Source: a methanogenic archaeon ISO4-H5 (GTDB lineage Archaea; Thermoplasmatota; Thermoplasmata; Methanomassiliicoccales; Methanomethylophilaceae). From it: a stretch of DNA of 64,000 nucleotides. The stretch lies in contig CP014214.1 of NCBI GenBank assembly GCA_001560915.1, positions 1,116,001-1,180,000 of the forward strand, read 5' to 3'. Below the pieces are notes generated by a model, which made no database searches, had not been told where the DNA came from, and saw only the letters and a program-made list of their open reading frames with translations. Both the position numbers and the translations under genes were made by a program. Below are positions 17,926-27,591 of the stretch, in pieces; position 1 is the first letter of the stretch; each line of letters starts with the position of its first letter.

Positions 17926-19269
17926 ATGAAGATTGTCATCGTCGGTGGAGGTAACGTCGGTCAGGCCACGGCAAAAGCCGCCCTTTCCGGTAACGACCTG
18001 CACGTGATTGAGAAGGAAGCCAACGTGGCGGAGATTATCAGGAACGCCCTGCCCGTGTCCATCCTCAACGGAGACGCAAGCAACCCCAACACCCTGCGTA
18101 ATGCCATCGAACGTATCTCCCCCGACATGCTCGTATCCGCCGTCAGAGAGGACGGTATCAACATCTTCGTCTGCTCCAACGCCAAACGTTTCCTTCCCAA
18201 GATCCGCACCATCGCATGCATCAGGGACCCCGAGTTCATCGACAAAGACGGTTACGAGGGCGTGGATGTTCTCATCGCACCTGATGACCTCTCATCAGAC
18301 AAGATGATCAAGGTCGCCCTGCTGGAGAACGCGACCAACTACGAGAAACTCAATTTCAAGGACTATTCCCTCACCACGTTCAAGATCGAGAGGGGTCACC
18401 AGATTGTCGGAAAGACGGTCATGAACATCGAACTCCCGCCGGAATGCACCATCGTCTGCATCTACCGCGGGAACAGAGCTATCACAGAAATAGCCACCAC
18501 GGAGATCCATCCCGACGACAGGATCGTCATCTTGGGAACATGGAAGGCCACCGAGGAGTTCAACAAACTCGTAGGTATCAAGAAGGAGGCCAGGGAATTT
18601 ATCATCCTCGGAGCGGGACACCAGGGACTGTCCATCGCCAGGGCCATCGCCGATTCCGGACAGAAGAACTTCGTCAAGATTCTGGACAGCGATGTGAACA
18701 AGTGCCGCGAGGCCTCCAAACAGCTGAAGAAGGCCATCGTCGTCAACGGAAACATCGTCGATCCGCAGTTCCTGCTTTCGGAAAGTATCGACAGGGCGGA
18801 TGCGCTCATCTCGGTCACCGATGCGGACGAGAGGAACCTTCTCGCCTGCATGACAGCGATGAGGTTCGGTATCAGGAAGATCATCTCCCGTTACTCCATC
18901 GAGGAGTATGAGGGCATCTTCAAGTACGCCGGTATCGAATCCGTCGTAGGATACCACAAGATCGTCGCCAACGAGATCATCAGGATTCTCAGGAACAGGT
19001 CCAACACCACCGTCCACGTGATGGAGAACCAGGGAGATTTCTTCATAGGTTTCAAACTGGATAAGGGTTCCCCCATGGCCGGCGAGTACTACGGAGACCT
19101 GGTCATCCCCGAAGGAGTCAACGTCTGTGCGCTGGTCCGCAAAGGAAACATGATCTTCCCCGACCTGCTGACCAAGTTCGAGCTCGGAGACTGGGTGCTT
19201 CTCTACACCCACGAAGTGGAGCCCCTCCAGCTCACCGGTCTGCTCGGCAGCAACGCACCGGAGTACTGA
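17926..19269 (+). CDS. trkA: Trk K+ uptake regulatory subunit TrkA
   Basis: 447 residues. Cytosolic NAD(H)-binding gating ring of the Trk potassium channel. Two RCK halves are visible: KIVIVGGGNVGQATAK at the N-terminus and REFIILGAGHQGLSIARAIADSG near residue 225, each followed by a TrkA-C region. The trkH gene follows after five bases. A TATA-like TTATTAAA lies about 25-30 bases upstream of the ATG. Confidence 0.95.
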   Translation: MKIVIVGGGNVGQATAKAALSGNDLHVIEKEANVAEIIRNALPVSILNGDASNPNTLRNAIERISPDMLVSAVREDGINIFVCSNAKRFLPKIRTIACIRDPEFIDKDGYEGVDVLIAPDDLSSDKMIKVALLENATNYEKLNFKDYSLTTFKIERGHQIVGKTVMNIELPPECTIVCIYRGNRAITEIATTEIHPDDRIVILGTWKATEEFNKLVGIKKEAREFIILGAGHQGLSIARAIADSGQKNFVKILDSDVNKCREASKQLKKAIVVNGNIVDPQFLLSESIDRADALISVTDADERNLLACMTAMRFGIRKIISRYSIEEYEGIFKYAGIESVVGYHKIVANEIIRILRNRSNTTVHVMENQGDFFIGFKLDKGSPMAGEYYGDLVIPEGVNVCALVRKGNMIFPDLLTKFELGDWVLLYTHEVEPLQLTGLLGSNAPEY

Positions 19270-19274
19270 AGGAT

Positions 19275-20834
19275 ATGCTTGAGAGTACGTTGAGAAGAAT
19301 CAAGGCCCTGCAGCGGTGGGACGGCACCACCATCCGTATCCTCGGAATGATCGAGCTGCTGCTGGCCGGGGCTCTCGGCGTCAACGCACTCTTCGCCTTC
19401 GCAATCGGGGAGGATGCATCCTACTTCAGCTACATCTTCCCCATCGTCGGAGGTCTGGGTCTTATCCAGACACTGTTCTTCTCCAGCAGGAATAAGCTAA
19501 GCCCAGCCATGGGTATCCTGCTGATAGCGGTGATGTGGGCGATCTCCTTCGTGGTTGCCTCACTCCCGTTCATCATCTACGGTATGGGCATAACCGATTC
19601 CTTCTTCGAGGGTATCAGCGGATACACCACCACCGGTGCCACCATCGTCGACGACCTGAGGACGATGCCCGACAGCCTCCTCCTGTGGAGAGGAATCATC
19701 CAGTGGACCGGAGGTATCACCGTCCTTATCAGCTTCGCATTCCTGCTGCCCGCCATCGGTATGGGTGCCGCAGGACTCAGCTCCAATGAATTTACCGGCT
19801 CGGATAACGACGGATACAGTCAGAAGATCACGACCGCATCCCTGAATTTCCTCAAGGTTTATGCGTTGCTGACCATCGCAGAGGTCATAGCTCTGATTCT
19901 CTGCGAAGTGACCGCCTTCGATTCTCTCTGCATTGCACTTTCCAACATCCCCACCGGAGGACTGCTTCCCCGGAATGAGAGTATCGCCTGCTACTCTATC
20001 TATGCCCAGGCGGTTACCCTGGTGTTCATGATTCTGGGAGCCACCAACTTCTATCTCGTATTCCGCGCGATGTTCAAGCGCGACCCCCGTGTGTTCAAGA
20101 ACGGCGAGGAGAAGGCCATGCTGGGCTGGTTCGCACTGGTCTCGATCATTATCCTGATTGCGTACATCGCACCTAACCTCAACGGCCTGACCGCAGACCA
20201 ATTGGGAGATTCCGCCTGGAAATCCGTTTACAGTGTGATTTCCTCCGGTACCGGTACCGGATTCGCCATATTCAGCTACTCCCAGCTCTACGGAGCGGGT
20301 AACCTGGCTTTCATCTTCTTCATGCTGATGCTGGTGGAGTTCATGGGAGGTGCCTCCGGTTCTACCGCGGGAGGTATCAAGATCTACCGTATGATGGCCC
20401 TGAAGTCCTACATCACCAACAGTCTGAGGAGGGTTCTCCACCCCAATGCAGTCGTCTCCATCAGGGCCAACGGAAGGAACATAGATGAGGAGGCCATCAA
20501 CAACGCTCTCTCTACAATCTTCCTGTTCATCATCGGAACCCTGGTCGGAGTTGCCATTATCATGGTCTGCGAACCGCACCTGAACCTCCAGGAACAGTTC
20601 GGTGTCACCCTTGCGGCTATCACCAACGCAGGTATCGGACCCCTCGATTCCTACGGTTCCCTTTCCATCATCAGCAAGATCGCGATGTGCTTCATGATGT
20701 GGCTGGGACGTATGGAGATGGTGCTCATCATCGTTCTCTTCACCAGGGCGTTCTGGTCCGATCTCCGCCTCGAGGTCAGCGGTGCCAAGGGACGCGGTCT
20801 CAGATACAAGACCGACAGATACAGGAAGCGCTGA
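19275..20834 (+). CDS. trkH: Trk K+ channel subunit TrkH
   Basis: 519 residues with about ten membrane segments plus P-loops. K+ selectivity-loop sequences include GISGYTTTGATIVDD and ASGSTAGGIKIYRM. It is the membrane pore partner of the preceding TrkA. The C-terminus is basic (RGLRYKTDRYRKR). Eight bases separate it from the downstream exporter gene. Confidence 0.95.
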   Translation: MLESTLRRIKALQRWDGTTIRILGMIELLLAGALGVNALFAFAIGEDASYFSYIFPIVGGLGLIQTLFFSSRNKLSPAMGILLIAVMWAISFVVASLPFIIYGMGITDSFFEGISGYTTTGATIVDDLRTMPDSLLLWRGIIQWTGGITVLISFAFLLPAIGMGAAGLSSNEFTGSDNDGYSQKITTASLNFLKVYALLTIAEVIALILCEVTAFDSLCIALSNIPTGGLLPRNESIACYSIYAQAVTLVFMILGATNFYLVFRAMFKRDPRVFKNGEEKAMLGWFALVSIIILIAYIAPNLNGLTADQLGDSAWKSVYSVISSGTGTGFAIFSYSQLYGAGNLAFIFFMLMLVEFMGGASGSTAGGIKIYRMMALKSYITNSLRRVLHPNAVVSIRANGRNIDEEAINNALSTIFLFIIGTLVGVAIIMVCEPHLNLQEQFGVTLAAITNAGIGPLDSYGSLSIISKIAMCFMMWLGRMEMVLIIVLFTRAFWSDLRLEVSGAKGRGLRYKTDRYRKR

Positions 20835-20842
20835 GTGATTCT

Positions 20843-22030
20843 ATGCTGAGCAAAGGTCCGCTGACGCTATTGATTCTCATAATGAGTATGTTCGGACCGC
20901 TCTCCACGGACATGTACCTGTCCGGACTCCCTCAGATGGTGGAGGACTTCGGTACCAACGAATCAACCATGAACATGTCGCTCTACATGTTCATGCTGGT
21001 GCTTTCGTTCTGCATCCTCTTCCTGGGACCCATCAGCGACAAGTACGGCCGCCGCAACATCCTCGCCGTGACGATGTCTGTATACATCGTATCAAACCTC
21101 GCCTGTATGTTCGTTACGAACGTCTGGGTCTTCATCATCCTGAGGATGATTCAGGCCTTCGGGGGTGCCGGTGCGATGGTCACTTCCTTCGCACTCATCA
21201 AGGATTGTTTCAAGGGTCCGGACAGGGGACGCATCCTGTCTATCGTGGCCGTGCTCGGTATCCTCGGACCCATCCTCTCGCCTGTAATAGGTACGCTGCT
21301 GATCAACACCATGGGATGGCACTCCACCTTCCTGGCCCCCGCTTTAGTGGCCATGATCTGTCTTGCGGCCGGGCTGATGCTCCCCGGCAATCTACCTGTG
21401 GAGAGGCTCAACGGAAACATCGGCGACACCGTGAAGAGGGTCGCCGTGGTCCTGAAGGACAGAGGATTCACCAGATTCCTCATCATGATGACCATCTTCG
21501 TGGCCTCCCAGCTTGCTTACATCTCCGTGTCTTCGTACATCTATCAGGAAAAGTTCGGATTCTCTACCACCGAGTACAGCATGGCCTTGGCAGCTGTCTG
21601 CATCATCAGCTTGGGTGTGTCGCAGGTCATCCTGCGCCTGCACCTGTGCAACCTCAAGAACGTCGCCGCTGTCCTCCTACTGGGAGTTATCAGCACCGTG
21701 ATGATGTTCCTCCTGGCAGAACACAGCTGGATTCTGTTCATGGTTTCCATGATTCCCTGCTGTGCTAGCACCATCATCTGCCGTTCATTCGGATTCGAGA
21801 TCCTGATGAATCATCATCACGGCGACAACGGTTCGGTTTCTTCCGTGCTGAACTTCGGTGCGTTCATCTTCGCATTCTGCGGAATGGTGATCGCCTCCTC
21901 CTTCCCCAGCGACCTTTTCATCTACGGCATCGCAGCAGTGCTGGCACTTTCGTGTTTGGTTTACCTCGCGATGTGGATCGGCCTCAAACGCTCGGGATAT
22001 CCGGTCAGGAATCTGACCGAAGGAATGTGA
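20843..22030 (+). CDS. MFS drug exporter (Bcr/CflA type)
   Basis: 395 residues with about 12 membrane segments. The N-terminal MFGPLSTDMYLSGLPQM is the Bcr/CflA signature (STDMYL), followed by motif A, GPISDKYGRRNILA. I start at the ATG just after the TrkH stop; longer in-frame starts fall inside trkH. Substrate unknown. A shared hairpin terminator follows. Confidence 0.88.
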   Translation: MLSKGPLTLLILIMSMFGPLSTDMYLSGLPQMVEDFGTNESTMNMSLYMFMLVLSFCILFLGPISDKYGRRNILAVTMSVYIVSNLACMFVTNVWVFIILRMIQAFGGAGAMVTSFALIKDCFKGPDRGRILSIVAVLGILGPILSPVIGTLLINTMGWHSTFLAPALVAMICLAAGLMLPGNLPVERLNGNIGDTVKRVAVVLKDRGFTRFLIMMTIFVASQLAYISVSSYIYQEKFGFSTTEYSMALAAVCIISLGVSQVILRLHLCNLKNVAAVLLLGVISTVMMFLLAEHSWILFMVSMIPCCASTIICRSFGFEILMNHHHGDNGSVSSVLNFGAFIFAFCGMVIASSFPSDLFIYGIAAVLALSCLVYLAMWIGLKRSGYPVRNLTEGM

Positions 22031-22036
22031 GAACTA

Positions 22037-22055
22037 TGAGGGGTGTAACCCCTCA
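22037..22055. terminator. Bidirectional hairpin terminator
   Basis: TGAGGGG and CCCCTCA pair perfectly around TGTAA in the short gap between two convergent genes, so the stem can serve both. Confidence 0.6.
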
Positions 22056-22063
22056 GTGTAGTT

Positions 22064-22897
22064 TCAGTTGTCTTTGCAGACAGCGAGGATCCTGAAGACT
22101 GCAGGGCTTCCGGGCTCAATCTCGTTGATGGCTCCGGCTGCGATCTTCGCTTCCCAATAGGAACCTTTCTCGGCGAAGCAGAGGCCGATGGTCTCCAGGG
22201 CGCCGAGGTGCTTGTTCTCCAGCTTGAGGGCCTTGGAGGAGAATGCTCCTCCCGCGGTGGTGTTGCCGTCGAGCCACTGGTAGAAGGCCATGAGTGCATA
22301 TCCGTCGGCGGTCTTCTCCTTGAGACGCTCCTTGGCGTACTTGGCGGCTTCCTTGGTCCTTCCGGCAAGGACGAGCGCGGAAATGTAGCACCTTCCGGCA
22401 CGGTAGCTGGTGCTTCCGCTCAGAATCTCCTGTGCAAGAGCGATGGCCTTGTCGTGCTTGCCCATGGAACCGAGGACCTGGACCTTCAGAACACGGTCGG
22501 GCTCGGTGAGTTCGGACATGGCTCCGAGGGATGCGAGGGCATCCTCGTACCTGTTGGTTCCGTGGAAGACCGCTGCACGGGCACGGTGCACCTTGTCGCT
22601 GGCGGGCATGTCGGAGAGGATCTTGCCGACATCCTTGAGGCATCCGAGGGAGATGAGACCCTGGACCACCTGGTATTTGGCGTCGTCCTCCTCAGGGACG
22701 TGGGACATGATGACGGGGATGATTGCCTGGAAGTCCTTGTCGTCACCGATGGTGAGAAGCATGGAGGCACAGGTCAGGAGGGTCATGGGATCATCCTGGT
22801 TGCGGGAGGCCAGTTCCATGATCTGGGGTCCGGCATCCTCGTTCTTGCCTTCTTTGATCGTTTTCCTGATTGCCTCGAGGGCTTCAGTGTTATCCAT
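22064..22897 (-). CDS. TPR-like helical repeat protein
   Basis: 277 residues made of successive Ala/Leu-rich helix pairs, for example DKVHRARAAVFHGTNRYEDA and SYRAGRCYISALVLAGRTKEA, spaced as in tetratricopeptide repeats. No signal peptide or catalytic motif. It is divergent from the repeat-rich gene at 22968 with a 70-base shared promoter region; the pair may act together. Function unknown. Confidence 0.8.
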   Translation of the reverse strand: MDNTEALEAIRKTIKEGKNEDAGPQIMELASRNQDDPMTLLTCASMLLTIGDDKDFQAIIPVIMSHVPEEDDAKYQVVQGLISLGCLKDVGKILSDMPASDKVHRARAAVFHGTNRYEDALASLGAMSELTEPDRVLKVQVLGSMGKHDKAIALAQEILSGSTSYRAGRCYISALVLAGRTKEAAKYAKERLKEKTADGYALMAFYQWLDGNTTAGGAFSSKALKLENKHLGALETIGLCFAEKGSYWEAKIAAGAINEIEPGSPAVFRILAVCKDN

Positions 22898-22967
22898 GCC
22901 TTGGGAGAACCTGTTGCCCTATTTAAGCCGTCAACCTCTTTTATAGGGGTGCGGCGTTCTCCTCCGC

Positions 22968-24341
22968 ATGGATGACTCCGACCCCTATCGCGGCACCAAC
23001 CCGTGGTCATTGGCAAGATACCTCAGGAACAGCTGCTCCCGCTGCCCCGTCTGCAGGAAGGAATGCGACTTCGAGGTCAGCTTCGACAAGGAAGAGGAAG
23101 TCATACGCATGTCCTCCGACTGCCCTGACTGCGGTAAGACTGCCTTGGTCCCATATGTGACCGAGGAAGGGGACATTGCAATTGAGACCGTCGAGGGTTC
23201 TGCATACGAACCCGATCAGGGATGCTTCGAGATCCTCTCCCGCGGTCCTGCGGATCCCTCGGGAGCGTCTCCCGAAAGACTCGAGGAGCTGTCCAGTCTC
23301 GCCAAGGGATGGGCAGATACCAGGCGCAGACATGCGTCTGCCGAACTGGGGAAGGGCATCGCCACAGAGTACCGTTCCAACCTTGGAAAAGAGGGTTGGG
23401 AGGATGCCAAAGACAGATGTCTGGCACAATGCAGTTCCACTGCCAATGTCCTTATCGAATCGAACCTCACCAAGGATGCCCTGGAGCTCTTCAACGAGTT
23501 CCTTCCGCTGACAGAGGGCAACTCCTCGGGAGCCGCTTTCGCATTCATCCTCAACCGTTCCTTCGCCCTGTTCAGCGAGGGCGACACCAAGGAATCCACC
23601 TCGTCCGTCAGGGAGGTCATCACCGCCCTCGACCGCATGAAGTCGGAGAACCGCCTCCCTGCCGACGACCCCTTCATCCGTTCCCGCGCCTACGAGGCAT
23701 TGGGAGTACTCCTGTCGGCCAAGAACGACAAGACGGGATCAATGAAGGCCATGAAGAAGGCGTTCGAGGATTCGCTCGGAGTGTTGTCATCGAAGGTCAC
23801 CGAGGAAGGACTCACGTGGATGAACCGCTGCTCCAGGGAATACGCGTTCGCTTGCTTCCAGGCGGACATGAAGAAACGCAGCATGGAAGCCCTGAAGGAT
23901 GCCGTCAAATTCTGCGTGCAGTACCGCGACAGGTATCCCCACGCATATGCCGAGGCACTCCTCGAGAGGGCGATGTTCATCTCCGATTCAGGTGCGGAAC
24001 TCCCGCCCTACATGAGGTCGGACATGGACACCGCGATCGAGATGCTTTCCAAACCCGGAAGCGACGGACACCGCGGAGCTCTGCTCCCCGTAGCGTATTT
24101 CTACCGTTCGATGACCGGTTCCGACAAGGAGAAACTAGATTCGGCTGATCTGGAGACTGCTTACGGACTACTCCGCGACGGAACCGAGCAGGGAAAACTC
24201 CCTGACGGCGTGTTCACTTCTGTTGTGGACACCTACATCACATATCTCGATGCCAACGATTCGGACAGAGCTTCAGCGGTACGCGGAGAGCTGGCGGAGA
24301 TGGGAATCATGGTCCGTCCCCCGCCCATGAAGAAGAACTGA
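22968..24341 (+). CDS. Zinc-ribbon protein with helical repeats, unknown function
   Basis: 457 residues. The N-terminus carries two CxxC knuckles, CSRCPVCRKEC (about 23-33) and CPDCGK (about 55), like a zinc ribbon. The remaining 380 residues are helical with TPR-like spacing (SRAYEALGVLLSAKNDKTGS, YAEALLERAMFISDSG). No catalytic motif is visible. Head-to-head with the TPR-like gene at 22064. Confidence 0.8.
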   Translation: MDDSDPYRGTNPWSLARYLRNSCSRCPVCRKECDFEVSFDKEEEVIRMSSDCPDCGKTALVPYVTEEGDIAIETVEGSAYEPDQGCFEILSRGPADPSGASPERLEELSSLAKGWADTRRRHASAELGKGIATEYRSNLGKEGWEDAKDRCLAQCSSTANVLIESNLTKDALELFNEFLPLTEGNSSGAAFAFILNRSFALFSEGDTKESTSSVREVITALDRMKSENRLPADDPFIRSRAYEALGVLLSAKNDKTGSMKAMKKAFEDSLGVLSSKVTEEGLTWMNRCSREYAFACFQADMKKRSMEALKDAVKFCVQYRDRYPHAYAEALLERAMFISDSGAELPPYMRSDMDTAIEMLSKPGSDGHRGALLPVAYFYRSMTGSDKEKLDSADLETAYGLLRDGTEQGKLPDGVFTSVVDTYITYLDANDSDRASAVRGELAEMGIMVRPPPMKKN

Positions 24342-24446
24342 TCATTCTTCGGAATCCGTCGGATTTCTATACATCATGTTCCAAATTGAACATATTTTCA
24401 ATCACTTCTAAATAGGTTCATCGCGGTTTCGTATACAGAGGGAACC

Positions 24447-25490
24447 ATGCTTACCAAGATCGCGGTTCAGGGACTTTTCAATGAGCTTGATTATGAGATA
24501 CCTTTGATAGACGGGCATCTGACATTCATCCATGCCCAGAACGGATTCGGAAAATCCACCCTCATGAGGCTCGTGTACAACATCCTTCAGGGAAATCTGG
24601 AGGATGTGCGCGTGGTCCCCTTCGAGAGATTGGATCTCGTATTCGACGACCAATCGAATCTCATCGTCGAGAACCGCAACCAGGAACTCACCATTCTCAT
24701 GTCCAAGAACAGGCTGGAGGAACCCGTTGATGCGGATGACCTCCCCTCCCTGCTGGGAAGCCTGTACATCGGCCCCGAGAGGATGTACCTCTCGGACGGC
24801 ATGGGCAACCTGAAGCCTTCCATCGATGTCTACATGAAGGAACTCTCGGACAGCATCCGCAGGGCGATCGCCGACAGCGAGGTCGTCCCCAAGTCGGAGG
24901 ACTCCAAGAAGTACACCGATGCCGAACTCGACGAGATCTTCAAGAACGCCGAGGCCAAGATCAACTTCATCAGACAGGCCGGTTTCCAACCCTCCATCCC
25001 CTCCGGATTCCGCTTCCCCCCGAGCAGGTTCGACATCAGCGACAACCACGAGAAATACAAAGCTCTGGCACTTACGCTCAAGGCTTACACTGATACATAC
25101 TATCACTTCGCCGAGAGCATAGTTGTTTACTTGGATATCGTGAACACCCTGTTCGTCAACAAGACCGTGGAGATCAACGACAAGGGATTCCCCCAGGCCA
25201 GGATGGACCGCAGCGGTACCGTCATCCCCATCTCCAAGTTCTCCTCCGGAGAGAAGCAGATCCTCATCATGTTCTACCTCCTGCTGTTCAAGGCGGGGAC
25301 CGATTCCCTGGTCATCATGGACGAACCCGAGGTGTCACTCCATGTTTCGTGGCAGCAGCAGATCGGGAAGTTCGTCAGCGATGTGGCCCGCATAAGGAAC
25401 CTGCAGGTCATCATCTCCACCCACTCGCCTTCCGTCATCCACGACGACTGGGACAAGACAGTGGAACTCTCCAGCACCCGCACAGACTGA
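24447..25490 (+). CDS. AAA/SMC-like ATPase, AriA-like (PARIS)
   Basis: 347 residues. Complete ABC/SMC-type ATP site: Walker A NGFGKST (32-38), signature KFSSGEKQ (264-271), Walker B SLVIMDEPEVSLH (D292, E293) and the switch histidine in ISTHSPS (H326). The gene is followed after seven bases by a DUF4435/TOPRIM-like gene. This order matches AriA (AAA_15) and AriB (DUF4435) of the PARIS anti-phage system, where the ATPase cage senses phage anti-restriction proteins and releases the nuclease. It is somewhat short for AriA. An OLD-like or other overcoming pair is the alternative. Confidence 0.72.
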   Translation: MLTKIAVQGLFNELDYEIPLIDGHLTFIHAQNGFGKSTLMRLVYNILQGNLEDVRVVPFERLDLVFDDQSNLIVENRNQELTILMSKNRLEEPVDADDLPSLLGSLYIGPERMYLSDGMGNLKPSIDVYMKELSDSIRRAIADSEVVPKSEDSKKYTDAELDEIFKNAEAKINFIRQAGFQPSIPSGFRFPPSRFDISDNHEKYKALALTLKAYTDTYYHFAESIVVYLDIVNTLFVNKTVEINDKGFPQARMDRSGTVIPISKFSSGEKQILIMFYLLLFKAGTDSLVIMDEPEVSLHVSWQQQIGKFVSDVARIRNLQVIISTHSPSVIHDDWDKTVELSSTRTD

Positions 25491-25497
25491 TGTTAAC

Positions 25498-26349
25498 ATG
25501 ATAGACCAGCTCAGCTCGTCCGACATCGCCAACGAAGTCTCCATGATGCGTTCGGCGTTCAAAGGCACGGTCCTAGTGGTGGAAGGGGTCAGCGACAGCC
25601 GCCTCTATGGGAAATTCATCGACAGGGAGAACGTGAGGATCATCATCGCACACTCCAAGAATAATGTAATGCAATCCGTTAATCTTCTCCGCGACAAACG
25701 CAAGGACAATGCGGTCCTTGGAATCATAGACAGGGACATGGACGCTCTTTTGGGGAGGAAACGTTCCCCACCGCTGTTCCCCACCGATAAAAGGGATCTC
25801 GAATCCACCATACTGGCATCGCCTGCGTTCGATGCGGTCATGGCGGAATATGGGGACAATGATAAAGTCCGCAACTTCGAGAAACGCCACGGTCCGATCA
25901 GGGACTGCCTTGTAAGGGCTGCCAGTCCGGTCGGTCTGCTGATGTTCATCTCCTACCGGAAAGGGATGAACCTCAGTTTCAAGGACCTGGACTTCACATT
26001 CTTCGTGAATCCCCATGCACTCACCACCGACCTGTCCAAACTCGTTGCCCATGTTTACTCTGTCAGCATGGGGCAGAGGTATCAGCGCGGTGCGGTCGTC
26101 GATATGCTTGTGGATTTGATCAAGGACTTCGGCGATTCGTGGGACGTGACCCGCGGACATGATGCAGTTACGGTTCTCAAACTCGCACTCAGGACCTCGC
26201 TGGGAGCATACAATTCCAAAGGACTTACCGACGGGGAATTGGGCGGTGCGCTCCGTCTAGCCTACTCGAGAGGAGCATTCGAATCCACTCAGCTGTACCG
26301 TGCCACCTGGGATTGGTGCAGAGAGAACGGACTGAAATTGTGGTCTTGA
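25498..26349 (+). CDS. DUF4435/TOPRIM-like nuclease, AriB-like (PARIS)
   Basis: 283 residues. A TOPRIM-type acidic site is visible: VLVVEGVSDSRLYGKF (E29, D33) and GIIDRDMD (D78, D80, D82), the pattern of the DUF4435 family. In PARIS this subunit is the toxic effector that cuts a host tRNA after release by AriA. It is coupled to the ATPase at 24447 and shares its promoter. Function is inferred from family and gene pairing. Confidence 0.72.
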   Translation: MIDQLSSSDIANEVSMMRSAFKGTVLVVEGVSDSRLYGKFIDRENVRIIIAHSKNNVMQSVNLLRDKRKDNAVLGIIDRDMDALLGRKRSPPLFPTDKRDLESTILASPAFDAVMAEYGDNDKVRNFEKRHGPIRDCLVRAASPVGLLMFISYRKGMNLSFKDLDFTFFVNPHALTTDLSKLVAHVYSVSMGQRYQRGAVVDMLVDLIKDFGDSWDVTRGHDAVTVLKLALRTSLGAYNSKGLTDGELGGALRLAYSRGAFESTQLYRATWDWCRENGLKLWS

Positions 26350-26420
26350 CAGGCGTTAAGAATTAACAGTGCTGGCACATCGCCAATCCTTAAATATTTC
26401 GGTGCGGGTCAACGTTAACT

Positions 26421-26753
26421 ATGGTTGAGCTTGACCTGCTTTGGGTTGTGGCCGCTGGACTCAGCGAACCGATATGGATGGTCTCACTGAAGAAGTACAA
26501 CGACTCCAAGAACATACTGTGGGGAGCCGTGGTACTGGCATTCATGTTCATCGGGCCCACCTGTCTTTCCATGGCAACCAGAGGCACCATTCAGGTCAGC
26601 ATCGCATATTCCGTATGGGTGAGCATCGGCGCCGCTATGGTGACCATCATCGGAGTATTGTTCTACAAGGATCCGCTCGACAAACAGACCGTCGCCTTCC
26701 TCCTGATGATCGTCACAGGTGTGGTAGGCTTAGATCTCATAACGGGGGCCTGA
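26421..26753 (+). CDS. SMR-family transporter subunit A
   Basis: 110 residues, four membrane segments, with the conserved proton-coupling glutamate (E16 in AAGLSEPIWMV). The TATA-like CTTAAATATT lies about 28 bases before the ATG, so the mRNA may be leaderless. It is immediately followed by a second SMR gene, the arrangement of heterodimeric pumps such as EbrAB/YkkCD. No guanidine riboswitch was recognised upstream. Confidence 0.85.
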   Translation: MVELDLLWVVAAGLSEPIWMVSLKKYNDSKNILWGAVVLAFMFIGPTCLSMATRGTIQVSIAYSVWVSIGAAMVTIIGVLFYKDPLDKQTVAFLLMIVTGVVGLDLITGA

Positions 26754-26755
26754 AG

Positions 26756-27106
26756 ATGAACAAAGGATGGATCTGGGTCATCATCGGCGGAATCGTCGAG
26801 GCTGTGTATACCACCTTCATGGGTCTGGCAAACGGCATGACCGATCTGCTCTATTCGGCACTGGGATTCGGGCTTAGCATCGTCGGAACCCTGCTGCTGA
26901 ATCAGGGTCTGAAGGCAGGACTCGCCATGGGTGCGAGTTATGCCGTTTGGGTCGGAGTGGGTGTCGCAGGTGCAGCCGTGGCGGATATCTTCGTGTTCTC
27001 CAACGGCCTCAGCATCCTCGGATACTTCTTCGTAGCCTTGGTATTGGGCGGAGTCGTGGGACTCAATCTGAAGAGCGATACCAGAACACCGGAGACGGCT
27101 GATTAA
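26756..27106 (+). CDS. SMR-family transporter subunit B
   Basis: 116 residues with four membrane segments and E15 in IIGGIVEAVYTTF. It starts two bases after the stop of the first SMR gene. The pair probably forms an antiparallel heterodimer exporting small cations; substrate unknown. The C-terminus is polar (KSDTRTPETAD). Confidence 0.87.
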   Translation: MNKGWIWVIIGGIVEAVYTTFMGLANGMTDLLYSALGFGLSIVGTLLLNQGLKAGLAMGASYAVWVGVGVAGAAVADIFVFSNGLSILGYFFVALVLGGVVGLNLKSDTRTPETAD

Positions 27107-27159
27107 GGATTGCCACATCCTCGAAAAACGTTATATCTGGACACTGTGAGTAAGGTATT

Positions 27160-27303
27160 ATGGCAGAGCTCAATCCGAACTGCAACTGCCCCAAGACCGC
27201 ATGCCCCAGGCACGGAAACTGCATGGAGTGCGTTGAATTCCACAAGTCAGAAGGGAAGAAGATCCCCTTCTGCCTCAGGTTTATGGTCGAGGGACCCAAT
27301 TAA
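27160..27303 (+). CDS. 47-residue Cys-rich small protein
   Basis: Begins MAELNPNCNCPKTACPRHGN and has six cysteines (C8, C10, C15, C21, C24, C38) with the pattern CxC-x4-C-x5-CxxC-x13-C, suggesting a zinc or Fe-S knuckle. A TATA-like GTTATATC lies about 24-31 bases before the ATG, consistent with a leaderless transcript, and the stop is TAA. It sits alone between the SMR pair and xseB. Function unknown. Confidence 0.7.
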   Translation: MAELNPNCNCPKTACPRHGNCMECVEFHKSEGKKIPFCLRFMVEGPN

Positions 27304-27336
27304 AACCGGGTGGCAGGGAATGCCGCCCTTTCCTTT

Positions 27337-27591
27337 TCACTCTAACTCAGTGAAATCTTCCTTCTTGGTGCCGGAGGCAGTCTCCATAATGGCCTGCACC
27401 TTGCGGTCGCTCTCGTCGAGGATTTTCCTGCAGTGTTCGCGCAAGGCGACGGCATTCTCGTAAACCTTCAGGCTCTCGTCGAGATCGAGGTTCCCTCCCT
27501 CGAGTTTCTTGACCAATTCCTCGAGCATGCTCATGCTCTCTTCGAAACTCAGTTTCTCGACATCTAATTTTCCGGTCTCTGCGTCACTCAT
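27337..27591 (-). CDS. xseB: Exodeoxyribonuclease VII small subunit
   Basis: 84 residues. Contains the XseB core LSFEESMSMLEELVKKLEGG followed by LDLDESLKVYENAVALREHC. Overlaps the end of xseA by four bases. The complex degrades single-stranded DNA. Confidence 0.93.
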   Translation of the reverse strand: MSDAETGKLDVEKLSFEESMSMLEELVKKLEGGNLDLDESLKVYENAVALREHCRKILDESDRKVQAIMETASGTKKEDFTELE

